Shown piece after piece: positions 6,120 through 14,050 of a stretch of DNA of 22,851 nt. The stretch's first letter is position 1. Every line of letters begins with the position of its first letter. Source of the stretch: an uncultured Eubacteriales bacterium (GTDB lineage: Bacteria > Bacillota > Clostridia > Oscillospirales > Oscillospiraceae). The notes beneath the pieces were generated by a model, which ran no database searches, was not told the origin of the DNA, and saw only the letters and a list, made by a program, of their open reading frames with translations. Position numbers and translations under genes: made by a program. The DNA is taken from assembly GCA_902477055.1 (NCBI GenBank), contig CABSFY010000029.1, positions 1 through 22,851 on the forward strand. The letters run 5' to 3'.

Positions 6120-6884
6120 TTAGAAACCCAGCATCAGGCCGCCGGATAGATCGACCACGCTGCCGACCATCAGGCGGCAGTTTTCGCTCGTGATGAAGGC
6201 AGCTGTCTGCCCCAGCTCCTCCGGCTGCGCCGCACACTTCATCGGCGCTCGGTTGAGCTTCTTGGTAAACTCTTCGCCGAGTCTGCGTGTCAGCGGTGTC
6301 CAGACGAAGCCCGGGACAATGGCGTTGACATAGATCTTATACGGCGCGAACTCGACCGCCGCCGAGCGCGTCAGACCCAGCTCGCCGTGTTTATTGGTCA
6401 CATACGCGCCGCGTCCGCGCGTCGTAGTAGAGAATGCGGCCTTGGAAAGAATATTGACAATGTCGCCGCCCTTGCCGTCGTCCTTGTTGCGTCTGCCGAA
6501 CTCGCGGGTCGTCAGGAAATAGGCGGTGACGTTATTCTTGAGGTAGTAGTCCCATTCGTCGTTCTCAATGTCGGTGATATAACACGTCTTGTTGCTGCCC
6601 GCGTTATTGATGAGGATGTCGACCCGACCGAACGCGCGCTCCGCCTCGTCAAAGGCGCGCACGACGTCCTCTTCGCGGCTCATGTCCGCCTGCACCGCGA
6701 TAACGGGCGTGTTAAATTCCTCATGCAGCGCCGCGGCAAGGGCGTTGCTCTCCTCCGGATTGGAGCGGTAGACGATCACGACGTTCGCGCCCGCCTGCGC
6801 AAAGGCGCGACTGATGCCGCCGCCGATGCCCTTGGCACCGCCGGTCACAAGTACGGTATGTCCCTTATGGTCAATGGAAATCAT
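6120..6884 (-). CDS. Short-chain dehydrogenase/reductase (SDR), copy 2
   Basis: A 254-residue classical SDR. The cofactor motif is TGGAKGIG (14-21), followed by an Arg in VYRSNPEE (about 39-45) that would suit NADP(H). NNAG is at 93-96; the catalytic set is Ser147 (NILSK), Tyr161 and Lys165 (YVTNK), with PG at 191-192. It closely resembles the SDR at 7718-8476, including the endings SGGLMLGF and SGGLLLGL. The start is supported by AAGGAGG 5 bases before the ATG. It is the last gene of its operon, 15 bases after the HAD phosphatase. The likely role is keto/hydroxyl interconversion on the PTS substrate or a derivative; the substrate is unknown. Confidence 0.88.
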   Translation of the reverse strand: MISIDHKGHTVLVTGGAKGIGGGISRAFAQAGANVVIVYRSNPEESNALAAALHEEFNTPVIAVQADMSREEDVVRAFDEAERAFGRVDILINNAGSNKTCYITDIENDEWDYYLKNNVTAYFLTTREFGRRNKDDGKGGDIVNILSKAAFSTTTRGRGAYVTNKHGELGLTRSAAVEFAPYKIYVNAIVPGFVWTPLTRRLGEEFTKKLNRAPMKCAAQPEELGQTAAFITSENCRLMVGSVVDLSGGLMLGF

Positions 6885-6899
6885 AAAAGCCTCCTTATT

Positions 6900-7715
6900 T
6901 TAACAGGAAAGGCCGAGCTGCTGCGTAAGAAAACGCGCAACGCCGTCCTCGCCGTTGGTCACGGTTTGATAAGCCGCCCGTTGCAGCACCTCCGGCGCGG
7001 CATTGCCCATGGCAACGCCGTAGCCTACCGCTTCGAGCATCGTCAGATCGTTCGGCGCGTCGCCGAACGCCGCCGCCTCCTGCGGCGAAATGTGCAAATG
7101 ATCCAATAGCGCAAGCAATGCGTTGCCCTTGGTCGCCATGCGGTCGTTGATCTCGATGTTGAACCAGCACGCGCTGGAAATGCGCAGCTCCGAATAAGCA
7201 GAAAGCTGCTCCATCAGCCGCGCACGCAGCGCACGGTCAGGGGTGATCACGCCCAGCTTTTCAATTTCCGGCGGATCGGTAAGCAGCTTCTCCGCAAGTC
7301 CCTCGACCGGACGGAACTTCTCTGCGCGCACGGGGCCAAGGTGCTCCCGATAGATCTGCGCAAAGGGCGCGTCGATGCACGCCTTGCCGCCGATGAACGC
7401 GTGCCACGCCACACCCGTCTGCCCGAGGCACGCGATGACGGGCGCAAGCAGCGCGGACGGAAACGGGCGGCTGAACAGGACTCGTCCGGTCTTCAGCTCC
7501 AGCACGCTCGCGCCGTTGGACTGAATCAGGTAGTCCATCGGCGGGAGGTGGGGCAGCACATCGCTCATGGAGCCGACCGTCCGTCCGCTGGCAACGGCAA
7601 GCACAACGCCGCGCGCCGACGCTTCGGCAAGGACGCGGCGTGTCCGCTCGGACACCCGTCCCTGATCATCGACCAGCGTGCCGTCAATATCCGAGGCAAT
7701 CAGGCGTATCGCCAT
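6900..7715 (-). CDS. HAD-superfamily phosphatase, Cof type
   Basis: From the ATG at 7715 the protein is 271 residues and opens MAIRLIASDIDGTL, with nucleophile Asp9 and acid/base Asp11. Motif II is VASGR (Ser43), the motif III Lys is in MATKGNAL, and motif IV is FGDAPND. The middle holds the C2B-type cap typical of Cof/YidA phosphatases, which act on sugar phosphates and related small molecules. A GTG at 7721 overlaps the SDR stop as GTGA and would add two residues; I prefer the ATG because the weak GGGA lies 8 bases from it. It is tightly packed between two SDR genes, so it probably dephosphorylates an intermediate or a toxic by-product of the pathway. Confidence 0.87.
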   Translation of the reverse strand: MAIRLIASDIDGTLVDDQGRVSERTRRVLAEASARGVVLAVASGRTVGSMSDVLPHLPPMDYLIQSNGASVLELKTGRVLFSRPFPSALLAPVIACLGQTGVAWHAFIGGKACIDAPFAQIYREHLGPVRAEKFRPVEGLAEKLLTDPPEIEKLGVITPDRALRARLMEQLSAYSELRISSACWFNIEINDRMATKGNALLALLDHLHISPQEAAAFGDAPNDLTMLEAVGYGVAMGNAAPEVLQRAAYQTVTNGEDGVARFLTQQLGLSC

Positions 7716-7717
7716 AC

Positions 7718-8476
7718 TCACAGTCCCAGCAGCAGGCCGCCGGAGCAGTCGACGATGCTGGCGACCATGGACTCTGCGCGGTTGCTGGCAAGGTATGCCA
7801 CGGTGTCCGCGATTTCAGCGGGCTGGATCGGGCGTTTGCGCGGCATACGCTGGATCTTATCGGGCAGGTTCGGCATATTGCGGTTGATGTCGGTGATGAC
7901 CAGTCCCGGCAGGACGCCGTTGACAATGATCTCGTGCTCGACCAGATCGAGCGCAAGCTGACGAGTCAGCCCCAGCTCGGCGGTCTTGTTCGTTATGTAG
8001 CAGACACGGTTTTTGGAAGTCGCGGATATGGCGATCTTTGACAGAACATTGACGATCCTGCCGCCCTTGCCCTGCGCGATGAGACGCTTTGCAAACTCGC
8101 GGCTCATGTACATCATGCCCGTGACGTTGCTGCCAAGCGCCTGCTCCCATTCCTCCAGCGAAACGTCCACGAGCGCGGTGGTCTTCGCGCCGCCCGCGTT
8201 GTTCACGAGGATGTCGATCGTTCCGAAGACGCGCTCCGCCTCGTCATAGATCCGCGTAACGGTCTTCATGCTGCTCAGGTCGCCCTGTACGCCGACGCAC
8301 GTTACACCGTAACGCCGGTGCAGATCCTCGATAAATGCCTCGCAGCGCTCCGGCTCGGAACGGTAGCAGACAACGAGGTTCGCGCCTTCCTGCGCAAGGC
8401 ACTCGCTGATCGCGCCGCCGATGCCCTTCGCGCCGCCCGTCACGACCGCTACTTTGCTTTTCAGTCCTAAATCCAT
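7718..8476 (-). CDS. Short-chain dehydrogenase/reductase (SDR), copy 1
   Basis: A 252-residue classical SDR with TGGAKGIG (13-20), NNAG (92-95), Ser146 (NVLSK), Tyr160 and Lys164 (YITNK). The CYRSEPE segment after the second strand again places an Arg where NADP(H) enzymes have one. It is a clear paralogue of the SDR at 6120-6884; the two flank the HAD gene, which suggests duplication and specialisation within the operon. AAAGGAAG lies 4 bases before the ATG. The stop touches the HAD start. The gap from the zinc-ribbon gene upstream is 51 bases, the largest in this operon, and no obvious promoter is in it. Confidence 0.88.
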   Translation of the reverse strand: MDLGLKSKVAVVTGGAKGIGGAISECLAQEGANLVVCYRSEPERCEAFIEDLHRRYGVTCVGVQGDLSSMKTVTRIYDEAERVFGTIDILVNNAGGAKTTALVDVSLEEWEQALGSNVTGMMYMSREFAKRLIAQGKGGRIVNVLSKIAISATSKNRVCYITNKTAELGLTRQLALDLVEHEIIVNGVLPGLVITDINRNMPNLPDKIQRMPRKRPIQPAEIADTVAYLASNRAESMVASIVDCSGGLLLGL

Positions 8477-8527
8477 AATGCTTCCTTTCTCTGTCGATAG
8501 ATTTCACCGATTTTCCGTCGGCTCGTA

Positions 8528-8872
8528 TCACACGTCAAGCTCAAACTTGTCGTGGGTGAAAAAGTAATAGGGCACCAGCTGCCCGCCCAGACCCGCACCG
8601 GCAGGAATGAGCACGATGGCAATGAAGATCCCCAAGATCCGGTTCACGCCGACAAGCCACCAGAACAGCAGGAAGATCAGCCCCAGCGTGACAATGTGGT
8701 AAAGCCCCTTTGCAAGCATCAGCTTGCGGCGACACCGCTTGGTCAGCGCGATGGTGTGGCCGCAGCGCGAACAGGTATAGACCTGCGACTTCTGCGAATA
8801 GACCGCACGCGCTGCCTTGCCGCAGTTCGGGCAGGCGTCGATCGGCGTCCCGACTTTTTTACTCTTACTCAT
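8528..8872 (-). CDS. Zinc-ribbon membrane protein, unknown function
   Basis: A 114-residue protein with an N-terminal zinc ribbon (Cys14, Cys17, Cys34, Cys37 in CPNC and CSRC), then a basic linker (KRCRRK) and two hydrophobic spans at about 56-75 and 79-101. The layout suggests a cytoplasmic zinc knuckle anchored in the membrane. Such small proteins are common in Clostridia but have no agreed function. It starts 4 bases after the stop of the regulator gene, and GGAGG lies about 11 bases before its ATG, inside the regulator's coding end. The tight spacing suggests coupled synthesis with the regulator. Confidence 0.7.
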   Translation of the reverse strand: MSKSKKVGTPIDACPNCGKAARAVYSQKSQVYTCSRCGHTIALTKRCRRKLMLAKGLYHIVTLGLIFLLFWWLVGVNRILGIFIAIVLIPAGAGLGGQLVPYYFFTHDKFELDV

Positions 8873-8876
8873 AGAA

Positions 8877-10352
8877 TCATGCGCCTCCGTTCAGCAGCTT
8901 TTGCAGCCGTCGCAGCGTGCTGCCCTTGCCCTTCCGATTGAGCGCACGGGAGCGGATCTCGGCGGAGAGGAAGGCAAACACGTCATAGCCGTAGGACTGC
9001 TGAAAGCTCAAATTGACATTGCCGGAATAAGGCAGGTAAAAGTCCATCAAAAATGCGTTGTAGCCGGCGAGCAGATCCGCCGGATAGAGCGGCTCGTCCG
9101 AGAGCATGAAGTTGACGTTCCGATAGCGCCGCAGGAAGTCCATTGTGCCGGCGATATGCTGCGCGTAGGTATCGGTCGAATAGACGACGGTCCGGTCAAA
9201 ATACATCGGCGAGTGCGCAAGCTCCACGCCCTCCATCTGCTCCGGATGCTCCAGATACAGGACGATCTCCAACTGTGCGCCCTGTTCCAAATAGTTGCGC
9301 AGCGTGCTTTGCAGCTTGCGGTGCGCCTTGAGGTTCGCCGTGATCACGCTGTCGGACATTCCCGCCTGACGCAGCATCATCTGCAGCGTCATCAGCGGCA
9401 ACGTAAAGATCGGCAGATGCGTCACGTGCAGGATGGCGTCCCGACAGAGGCTCGCGGCGCGGCTGGTGTAGAAAAAGGAGGCAAGCTGACGGTAGTTCAT
9501 GCTCTGCATCTCCGTCAGCGGCGTGCAGCGCGAAAGCAGCTGCTTAAAGTCGCTCACAAGTGCGCAGACGCCTGCCTCATCCGTGAAATACGTGATATAG
9601 CGGTTCTTCGAGCAGGCGATGCGCATGGCGCAGCACGCGCCGACATTCGGGATGACCATCAAAAACGGCTGCATGACCGTGTCGTTATAGCTGCGCACCG
9701 CAAGGGTGTACATGGAGAAGTTGCGGATGCACTTAAAGTTCGACCAGACGCGCACATAGTCCACGCCCTTGCTCTCATTGTTTGTCATGTGATAGATGAG
9801 CTTCACCGTCGCCTGCATCATCTCACTGCGCTTGAGCTGCTGTCGCCAGTGCTCCAAAAACAACGCGTCGTCAGCCAGCACGCCCACCTCGTCAGAGGTG
9901 TACAGCAGCACCTGAAACGGGACACCGCGCGCGATGGCGGCGTCGAACAGGCGGGTGATATAGCGCTGATAGTCCCCTTCGCGCAGAATGTCAACCTCCG
10001 CGCCGCTGGCCTCGTCGCCCAGCGAGAGGCTTGTCTCCGCCTCATGCGGCGCATCGTCGCTGCCTGCGGTCAAAAGCTCGAAGAGCTTGCGGTGGATGCG
10101 CTCCGGATGCTCGGAGAACGTCTGCGGCGTATAGTGCAGATTCAAAAAAGCGCACAGCTTCAGGCGGCTGGCCTCCGTCGTGCAGAAGCGAACCAGCACC
10201 TCGGCAATCTTATAGGTTGTCTCCTCGTTGGGAACGCGCTTTCCCGTTCTCCACTTGGAGACCAAGGAGGGATCAACGAACATCTCCTGTGCGATGTCGC
10301 GGTTCTTCACGTTGAAGGCCCACATATAGTAGTTCAAATAACTGCTGAACAC
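8877..10352 (-). CDS. XRE-type helix-turn-helix protein with a large unknown C-terminal region
   Basis: A 491-residue protein. Residues about 12-55 read as a Cro/CI-type helix-turn-helix (NRDIAQEMFVDPSLVSKWRTG, key part VSKWRTGKRVP). The remaining 430 residues contain no domain I recognise; they are rich in aromatic residues and Cys and have no membrane span. The GTG start at 10352 is supported by AGGAGGG 8 bases upstream. It lies between two divergent catabolic units and is the only regulator in the locus, so it is the likely controller of the PTS and aldolase operons, perhaps sensing a pathway sugar phosphate. No PRD or EIIA-like domains are seen, so PTS-phosphorylation control is not supported by motif. 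Confidence 0.7.
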   Translation of the reverse strand: MFSSYLNYYMWAFNVKNRDIAQEMFVDPSLVSKWRTGKRVPNEETTYKIAEVLVRFCTTEASRLKLCAFLNLHYTPQTFSEHPERIHRKLFELLTAGSDDAPHEAETSLSLGDEASGAEVDILREGDYQRYITRLFDAAIARGVPFQVLLYTSDEVGVLADDALFLEHWRQQLKRSEMMQATVKLIYHMTNNESKGVDYVRVWSNFKCIRNFSMYTLAVRSYNDTVMQPFLMVIPNVGACCAMRIACSKNRYITYFTDEAGVCALVSDFKQLLSRCTPLTEMQSMNYRQLASFFYTSRAASLCRDAILHVTHLPIFTLPLMTLQMMLRQAGMSDSVITANLKAHRKLQSTLRNYLEQGAQLEIVLYLEHPEQMEGVELAHSPMYFDRTVVYSTDTYAQHIAGTMDFLRRYRNVNFMLSDEPLYPADLLAGYNAFLMDFYLPYSGNVNLSFQQSYGYDVFAFLSAEIRSRALNRKGKGSTLRRLQKLLNGGA

Positions 10353-10379
10353 GTCGTCTTCCCTCCTGCGATGAAGAAA

Positions 10380-10682
10380 TTATTGTTTCGGCTCCTCGTC
10401 GTTTACAAAGATCACGCCGTAGCGCTCGAACTCGACCAGGGTCTTCGGGGCAATCTCAATGGTCAGAGTCTTGTCGGAAATGCCGCGGACGATGCCGTGC
10501 ATGCCGCTGTCAAGGATGACCTTGGAGCCGACCTTGACACGTGCCGACCTTGCGTCGGCCTTTTCTTTCTCTTTTTTCAGGTAGTTCATGTTGCGCTTGT
10601 AGTTCATCACCAAGAAAATCGCGACCGCCAAAATGAGCAGGATCCACCAATAGTGTTTGAAAACTTCCCAAACCGTATCCAT
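10380..10682 (-). CDS. yajC: YajC-like preprotein translocase accessory protein
   Basis: The start is placed at the ATG at 10682 (MDTVWEVFKH) because GGGAGG lies 9 bases before it; this gives 100 residues, normal for YajC. It has one N-terminal span (about 12-27), a charged linker (KRNMNYLKKEKEKADA) and the small beta domain VKVGSKVILDSGMHGIV then IEIAPKTLVEF. YajC associates with SecDF and the SecYEG channel. It is the first gene of the operon, 27 bases upstream of the regulator. The usual yajC neighbours (tgt, secD) are absent, so this may be a second copy or a YajC-fold protein adopted by the locus. Confidence 0.68.
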   Translation of the reverse strand: MDTVWEVFKHYWWILLILAVAIFLVMNYKRNMNYLKKEKEKADARSARVKVGSKVILDSGMHGIVRGISDKTLTIEIAPKTLVEFERYGVIFVNDEEPKQ

Positions 10683-10740
10683 TTCAAGTACCTCCCTTTT
10701 CAAATTGCATACTCATCCACTTTTGGACAGCTACACTCAT

Positions 10741-10769
10741 ACTATACGATTTTGTGACGAGAAAGACAA
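10741..10769 (-). promoter_or_regulatory. Sigma-A-like promoter of the YajC/regulator/SDR operon
   Basis: On the minus strand TTGTCT (10769-10764), 17 bases, TATAGT (10746-10741), about 58 bases before the YajC-like start. The boxes and spacing are good. Confidence 0.62.
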
Positions 10770-10834
10770 GAGTTCGGCCAAAAAGTCATTTCTTAGACAA
10801 ACCTGTGACAATGATGACGCGATGCCGAAGATTA

Positions 10835-10863
10835 TTTACAAAAGGCCGTCGTGATGCTATCAT
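10835..10863 (+). promoter_or_regulatory. Sigma-A-like promoter of the aldolase/PTS operon
   Basis: TTTACA (10835-10840), 17 bases, TATCAT (10858-10863), about 67 bases before the aldolase ATG. Directly upstream is TGCCGAAGATT (10823-10833), nearly identical to TGCCGAAGACT upstream of the other aldolase promoter (minus strand, 5085-5075). Confidence 0.62.
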
Positions 10864-10883
10864 CAGTTTGTGCAATATAACGA

Positions 10884-10901
10884 ACGGGCGTTTCTGCCCG
10901 T
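10884..10901 (+). promoter_or_regulatory. Small leader hairpin before the aldolase/PTS operon
   Basis: ACGGGC, loop GTTTCT, GCCCGT in the presumed 5' leader, ending 13 bases before the AGGAGG site. It is too small to be a terminator and may modulate mRNA stability or translation. No known riboswitch class is recognised. Confidence 0.3.
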
Positions 10902-10929
10902 GTTACAGAAGGACAGGAGGTCACACATT

Positions 10930-11766
10930 ATGTTAGTTTCCATGAAGGAGATCCTACAGCATGCAAGAGAAGGAAAATACGGCGTCGTATCCGCGAGTAT
11001 GCAGAGCGAAGGCAACATGAAGGCCGCGATCCGCGCCGCGGAGGAAATGAACTCCCCGATCATTCTCAACCACCGTTTCGATCGTTTCGACGACGACTTC
11101 GATTTTTACGCGGACATCGCAAAGCAGCGTGCCTATCGCACGCACGTCCCCGTCGCGATCAACCAGGATCACGGCGCAACCTTCGAGCAGGCGATCCGAG
11201 CCATTCACGCGGGCTACACCGGCATCATGGTAGACCGCTCCACTCTCCCCTATGAAGAAAACATCCGTCAGGTCGCGGAGTTGACCCGTATCGCGCACGC
11301 CTGCGGTGTCACGGTTGAGTCGGAGCTTGGCTCCATGGTGCTCGGCAGCGAGGACGACGCGACGGTCAAGGCCGGCATGACCAATCCACATCAGGTGCGC
11401 GACTTCATCGAGCGCACCGGCATCGACTGCCTCGCCGTTTGCATCGGCAATCAGCACGGGCTTTATAAGGGCGTGCCGCACATCGACTTCGACGTGCTGG
11501 CCGCCTGCAAGGAAGCCGCAGGCGACACACCGCTCGTTCTTCACGGCGGCAGCGGCACCGGCGACGAAAACCTTGCCCGCGCCTGCCAGCTCGGTGTGTG
11601 CAAGATCAATGTCGGCACTGCACTGCGCGTCCGCGCAAGAGATGCCTTACTTGAAAAGAGTGACGTAAAGTACCATCTGGACTGGTGGCGCATCATGGAC
11701 GGCGGCTACAAGGAAGAGATCATTCGCCACATGAAGGTCTTCGGCAGCGTCAACAAGGTGTGGTAA
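10930..11766 (+). CDS. Class II fructose/tagatose-bisphosphate aldolase family protein
   Basis: A 278-residue enzyme. The start at 10930 is chosen because AGGAGG ends 9 bases upstream, and the resulting protein lines up with its paralogue at 4143-4988 from the first residue (MLVSMKEIL against MLVTMKEIL). All expected metal and catalytic residues are present: Asp80-His81 (INQDHG), Glu130 and Glu132 (ESELG), His176 with Tyr179-Lys180 (GNQHGLYKG), His205 (LHGGSG) and the phosphate loop KINVGTA (225-231). It probably cleaves a ketose (bis)phosphate to two three-carbon units or related fragments. It heads the operon with EIIB, EIIC, EIID, EI and HPr, so it is expected to act on the product of this PTS. 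Confidence 0.9.
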   Translation: MLVSMKEILQHAREGKYGVVSASMQSEGNMKAAIRAAEEMNSPIILNHRFDRFDDDFDFYADIAKQRAYRTHVPVAINQDHGATFEQAIRAIHAGYTGIMVDRSTLPYEENIRQVAELTRIAHACGVTVESELGSMVLGSEDDATVKAGMTNPHQVRDFIERTGIDCLAVCIGNQHGLYKGVPHIDFDVLAACKEAAGDTPLVLHGGSGTGDENLARACQLGVCKINVGTALRVRARDALLEKSDVKYHLDWWRIMDGGYKEEIIRHMKVFGSVNKVW

Positions 11767-11803
11767 GTCAAAAAACATCATCTACTTAACAAGGAGGAGC
11801 GAA

Positions 11804-12295
11804 ATGGGAAACATCAAAGTTGCACGAATTGACAACCGTTACGTTCACGGGCAGGTCGCAGCGCGACTGATCCGTGAGTTCGCGATCACGAAAGTTCTGG
11901 TCATCAGTGATCTGTACGCCAAGGATCTTTTCATGAGCCAGCTCATGAAGACGATGTCCTTCTCCGGTGCGACCATCGAAGTGCTGACCGTTGCCGACGC
12001 CGAAAAGCTCTATAACGGCGGCACCTTCGCGAATGACAATGTCATGCTGCTCTGGGGCGACGTAAAGAGCGCATACCAGACCTACGAAGCGGGTCTGAAG
12101 TTTGAAGAAATGAACGTTGGCAACCTGCCCGGCGGTCCGAACCGCAAGCGCGTGGATAAGTCCAACTACATCGACGCAAACGACGCCGCAATGCTCAAGG
12201 AGCTGGCCTCGAAAGGGGTTAACATATATTTCCAGAATATGCCGGATCTTCCAAGTACAACCTTACCTGATGCACTGAAGCTCACCGGACTATAG
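11804..12295 (+). CDS. PTS EIIB, mannose/fructose/sorbose family
   Basis: A 163-residue EIIB of the mannose family. The N-terminus KVARIDNRYVHGQV carries the phospho-accepting His15, in the same position as in ManX/SorB/LevE proteins. EIIB receives phosphate from EIIA (5209-5595) and passes it to the sugar as it enters through EIIC/EIID. The length is normal. AAGGAGGAG stands about 6-7 bases before the ATG, and the gene follows the aldolase by 37 bases. The sequence does not define the sugar. Confidence 0.92.
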   Translation: MGNIKVARIDNRYVHGQVAARLIREFAITKVLVISDLYAKDLFMSQLMKTMSFSGATIEVLTVADAEKLYNGGTFANDNVMLLWGDVKSAYQTYEAGLKFEEMNVGNLPGGPNRKRVDKSNYIDANDAAMLKELASKGVNIYFQNMPDLPSTTLPDALKLTGL

Positions 12296-12332
12296 AAAGA
12301 GAGGGAGGAAAACGATCACAAATTTCCTACGC

Positions 12333-12350
12333 GCGGCAACCCGTTGCCGC
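12333..12350 (+). promoter_or_regulatory. Intercistronic hairpin between EIIB and EIIC
   Basis: GCGGCAAC-CC-GTTGCCGC in an 85-base gap. The loop must open by at least one pair to form. There is no T tract, so a role in mRNA processing or protection of the EIIB segment is more likely than termination. Confidence 0.4.
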
Positions 12351-12380
12351 AAGCAAACTAATGTGTAAGGAGAAAGCATT

Positions 12381-13136
12381 ATGGCACTTTGGCAAGCTGC
12401 TCTACTCGCGCTTTACTATGGTGTTTGCTCCACGAAATGTCTCATTCTTCTGATCGGCCCGCAGATGTACGGTTCCGTTATCGGTCTGTTCGTCGGTCTG
12501 ATCATGGGTGACGTTACAAAGGGCATCGCAGTTGGCGCCGCGATTCATACCATCTACCTCGGTGTCGTGCAGTACGGCGGCACCGTCCCGTCCGACCAGT
12601 TCCTCGCCTGCATCATTGCAATTCCCCTTGCGATCGCCACGGGTCTCGACACGGAGACCGCCGTTGCGCTCGCCGCGACCTTCGGCGCCATTGGCGTCGC
12701 CTTCGATACCCTTTGGAAGACCATCAACACCTCGGTCTGGTCTCCCTACGTAGACCGCTGCGTGGAAAAGAACGACTACCGCGGCATCCTGCTCGGGTCC
12801 GGCCTGTTCCCGATCCTCACCAGCGTTCTGCTGCGCGGCCCCGTTGTTTTCGCGATCCTCTACTTCGGCGCCGACACCGTAAGCTGGCTGGTCAACAACC
12901 TGCCCGATAAGCTGCTGCATGGTCTTGCCGTTATGGGCGCGATCCTGCCGGCCATGGGCTTCGGTATCTTCATCAGCCTCATCGGCCGACCCATCCAGAT
13001 TCCGTTCTTCCTTGCCGGTTTCTTCGTCATGAAGTTCTTCAGTCTGCCTGTTATCGGCTGCGCCATCTTTGGCTTCTTCCTCGCCTATTTGTCCATCGTA
13101 TGGGTCGATCCCAAATTCGCAGGAGGTAAGGAATAA
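12381..13136 (+). CDS. PTS EIIC, mannose/fructose/sorbose family
   Basis: A 251-residue polytopic membrane protein of the mannose-type EIIC family. Family-typical stretches are visible: QMYGSVIGLFVGLIMGD (about 28-44) followed by GAAIHTIYLGVVQYGGTVP (52-70), and a late Pro/Gly-rich segment AILPAMGFGIFIS. About eight hydrophobic spans are seen. EIIC and EIID together form the sugar channel and binding site. AAGGAG precedes the ATG by about 9 bases. The stop overlaps the EIID start by one base (TAATG), which indicates coupled, equal synthesis of the two subunits. Confidence 0.92.
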   Translation: MALWQAALLALYYGVCSTKCLILLIGPQMYGSVIGLFVGLIMGDVTKGIAVGAAIHTIYLGVVQYGGTVPSDQFLACIIAIPLAIATGLDTETAVALAATFGAIGVAFDTLWKTINTSVWSPYVDRCVEKNDYRGILLGSGLFPILTSVLLRGPVVFAILYFGADTVSWLVNNLPDKLLHGLAVMGAILPAMGFGIFISLIGRPIQIPFFLAGFFVMKFFSLPVIGCAIFGFFLAYLSIVWVDPKFAGGKE

Positions 13137-13966
13137 TGGAAAACAAGACCTACAGAAAGATTCCGAAAAGAATCTTCTGGCTTTGCTGGTGGCGTTTCAT
13201 GTTCCTGCACATGGCCTGCCAGTCCTACGACCGCGCTTACTTCAACGCCTTCACCGCCGGCATCACCCCCGCTCTGCGTTGGCTCTACAAGGGTCAGCCC
13301 GATGAAGAGGAAAAGATCCGTGAAGCGCTGATGCGCACCCGTAACTACTATCTGTGCGAGCAGAGCTTCTCCTGCATCATCTTCGGTATCGTTCTCGGTA
13401 TGGAAGAGCAGAAGGCAAACGGCGCCGACATCTCCGGTGAGATCATCGACGCGACCCGCTCCTCGCTGATGGGCCCGCTGTCCGGCATGGGCGACTCCAT
13501 CCACGGCTCCACCACCCGTCAGATCGCTATCGCGCTGACCTTACCATACTGCTTGGAGGGCAGTGTGGTAGGCGCCCTTCTCATGCTCCTTGGCATCAAC
13601 ATCACGCCGCCGCTGGTCGCGCTGTTGGGCTACCCCCAGGGCTATAAGATGGGCAGTTCCTTCGTCCTCAAGCTCCTCCAGAACGGCTGGATGCAGAAGA
13701 TCGCCGCTGCCGCAAGCGTTATGGCTATGTTCATCATGGGCGGCATGGCTGCGAAGTACGTCAACATTCAGACCATCGTCAAATTCACCTCGGATATCAA
13801 CGAAGTCTCCTTGCAGTCCATGCTGGACAGCATCATTCCTGGTCTGCTGTCGCTGGCTTCCGTGTTCGGCTTCTACGGCTTTGTCCGCAAGAAGGTCAAC
13901 ACCAACTGGCTCATCCTTGGCACGCTGGTATTCGGTATTGCAATGTCCTATCTCGGCATCATGTGA
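13136..13966 (+). CDS. PTS EIID, mannose/fructose/sorbose family
   Basis: A 276-residue EIID. The N-terminal amphipathic region (KIPKRIFWLCWWRFMFLHM) and the family signature LMGPLSGMGDSIHGST (about 111-126) are clear, followed by several membrane spans. EIID occurs only in mannose-family permeases, so the assignment of the whole EIIABCD set is secure. The AGGAGG site lies inside the end of the EIIC gene, 9 bases before the overlapping ATG. A strong hairpin at 13993-14019 separates it from the Enzyme I gene. Confidence 0.92.
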   Translation: MENKTYRKIPKRIFWLCWWRFMFLHMACQSYDRAYFNAFTAGITPALRWLYKGQPDEEEKIREALMRTRNYYLCEQSFSCIIFGIVLGMEEQKANGADISGEIIDATRSSLMGPLSGMGDSIHGSTTRQIAIALTLPYCLEGSVVGALLMLLGINITPPLVALLGYPQGYKMGSSFVLKLLQNGWMQKIAAAASVMAMFIMGGMAAKYVNIQTIVKFTSDINEVSLQSMLDSIIPGLLSLASVFGFYGFVRKKVNTNWLILGTLVFGIAMSYLGIM

Positions 13967-13992
13967 TCATTTTTCCATGCATCAGGTAATAT

Positions 13993-14019
13993 CGGGAGGG
14001 GCGGCCTTCGCCCCTCCCG
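13993..14019 (+). promoter_or_regulatory. GC-rich intercistronic hairpin between EIID and Enzyme I
   Basis: A perfect 10-bp stem CGGGAGGGGC / GCCCCTCCCG with a 7-base loop, and no T tract after it (CCGGAAAAG). It may act as an mRNA stabiliser or partial attenuator that sets permease against Enzyme I/HPr levels. Confidence 0.5.
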
Positions 14020-14050
14020 CCGGAAAAGTTATGAATTAGAGGAGATACAA

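Noticed and set aside
8817..10757. A 646-codon open frame on the plus strand
   Set aside because: It lies opposite the regulator and YajC-like genes, is rich in His, Arg, Gln and Val as expected for an antisense shadow in GC-rich DNA, and has no ribosome binding site.
10864..10929. A sugar-responsive riboswitch or T-box in the aldolase leader
   Set aside because: The leader is only about 60 bases with one 6-bp hairpin, too short and simple for a known class.
10870..10930. A 20-residue longer start for the second aldolase
   Set aside because: The ATG at 10930 has AGGAGG 9 bases upstream and aligns with the first residue of the paralogue; the extension crosses the leader hairpin.
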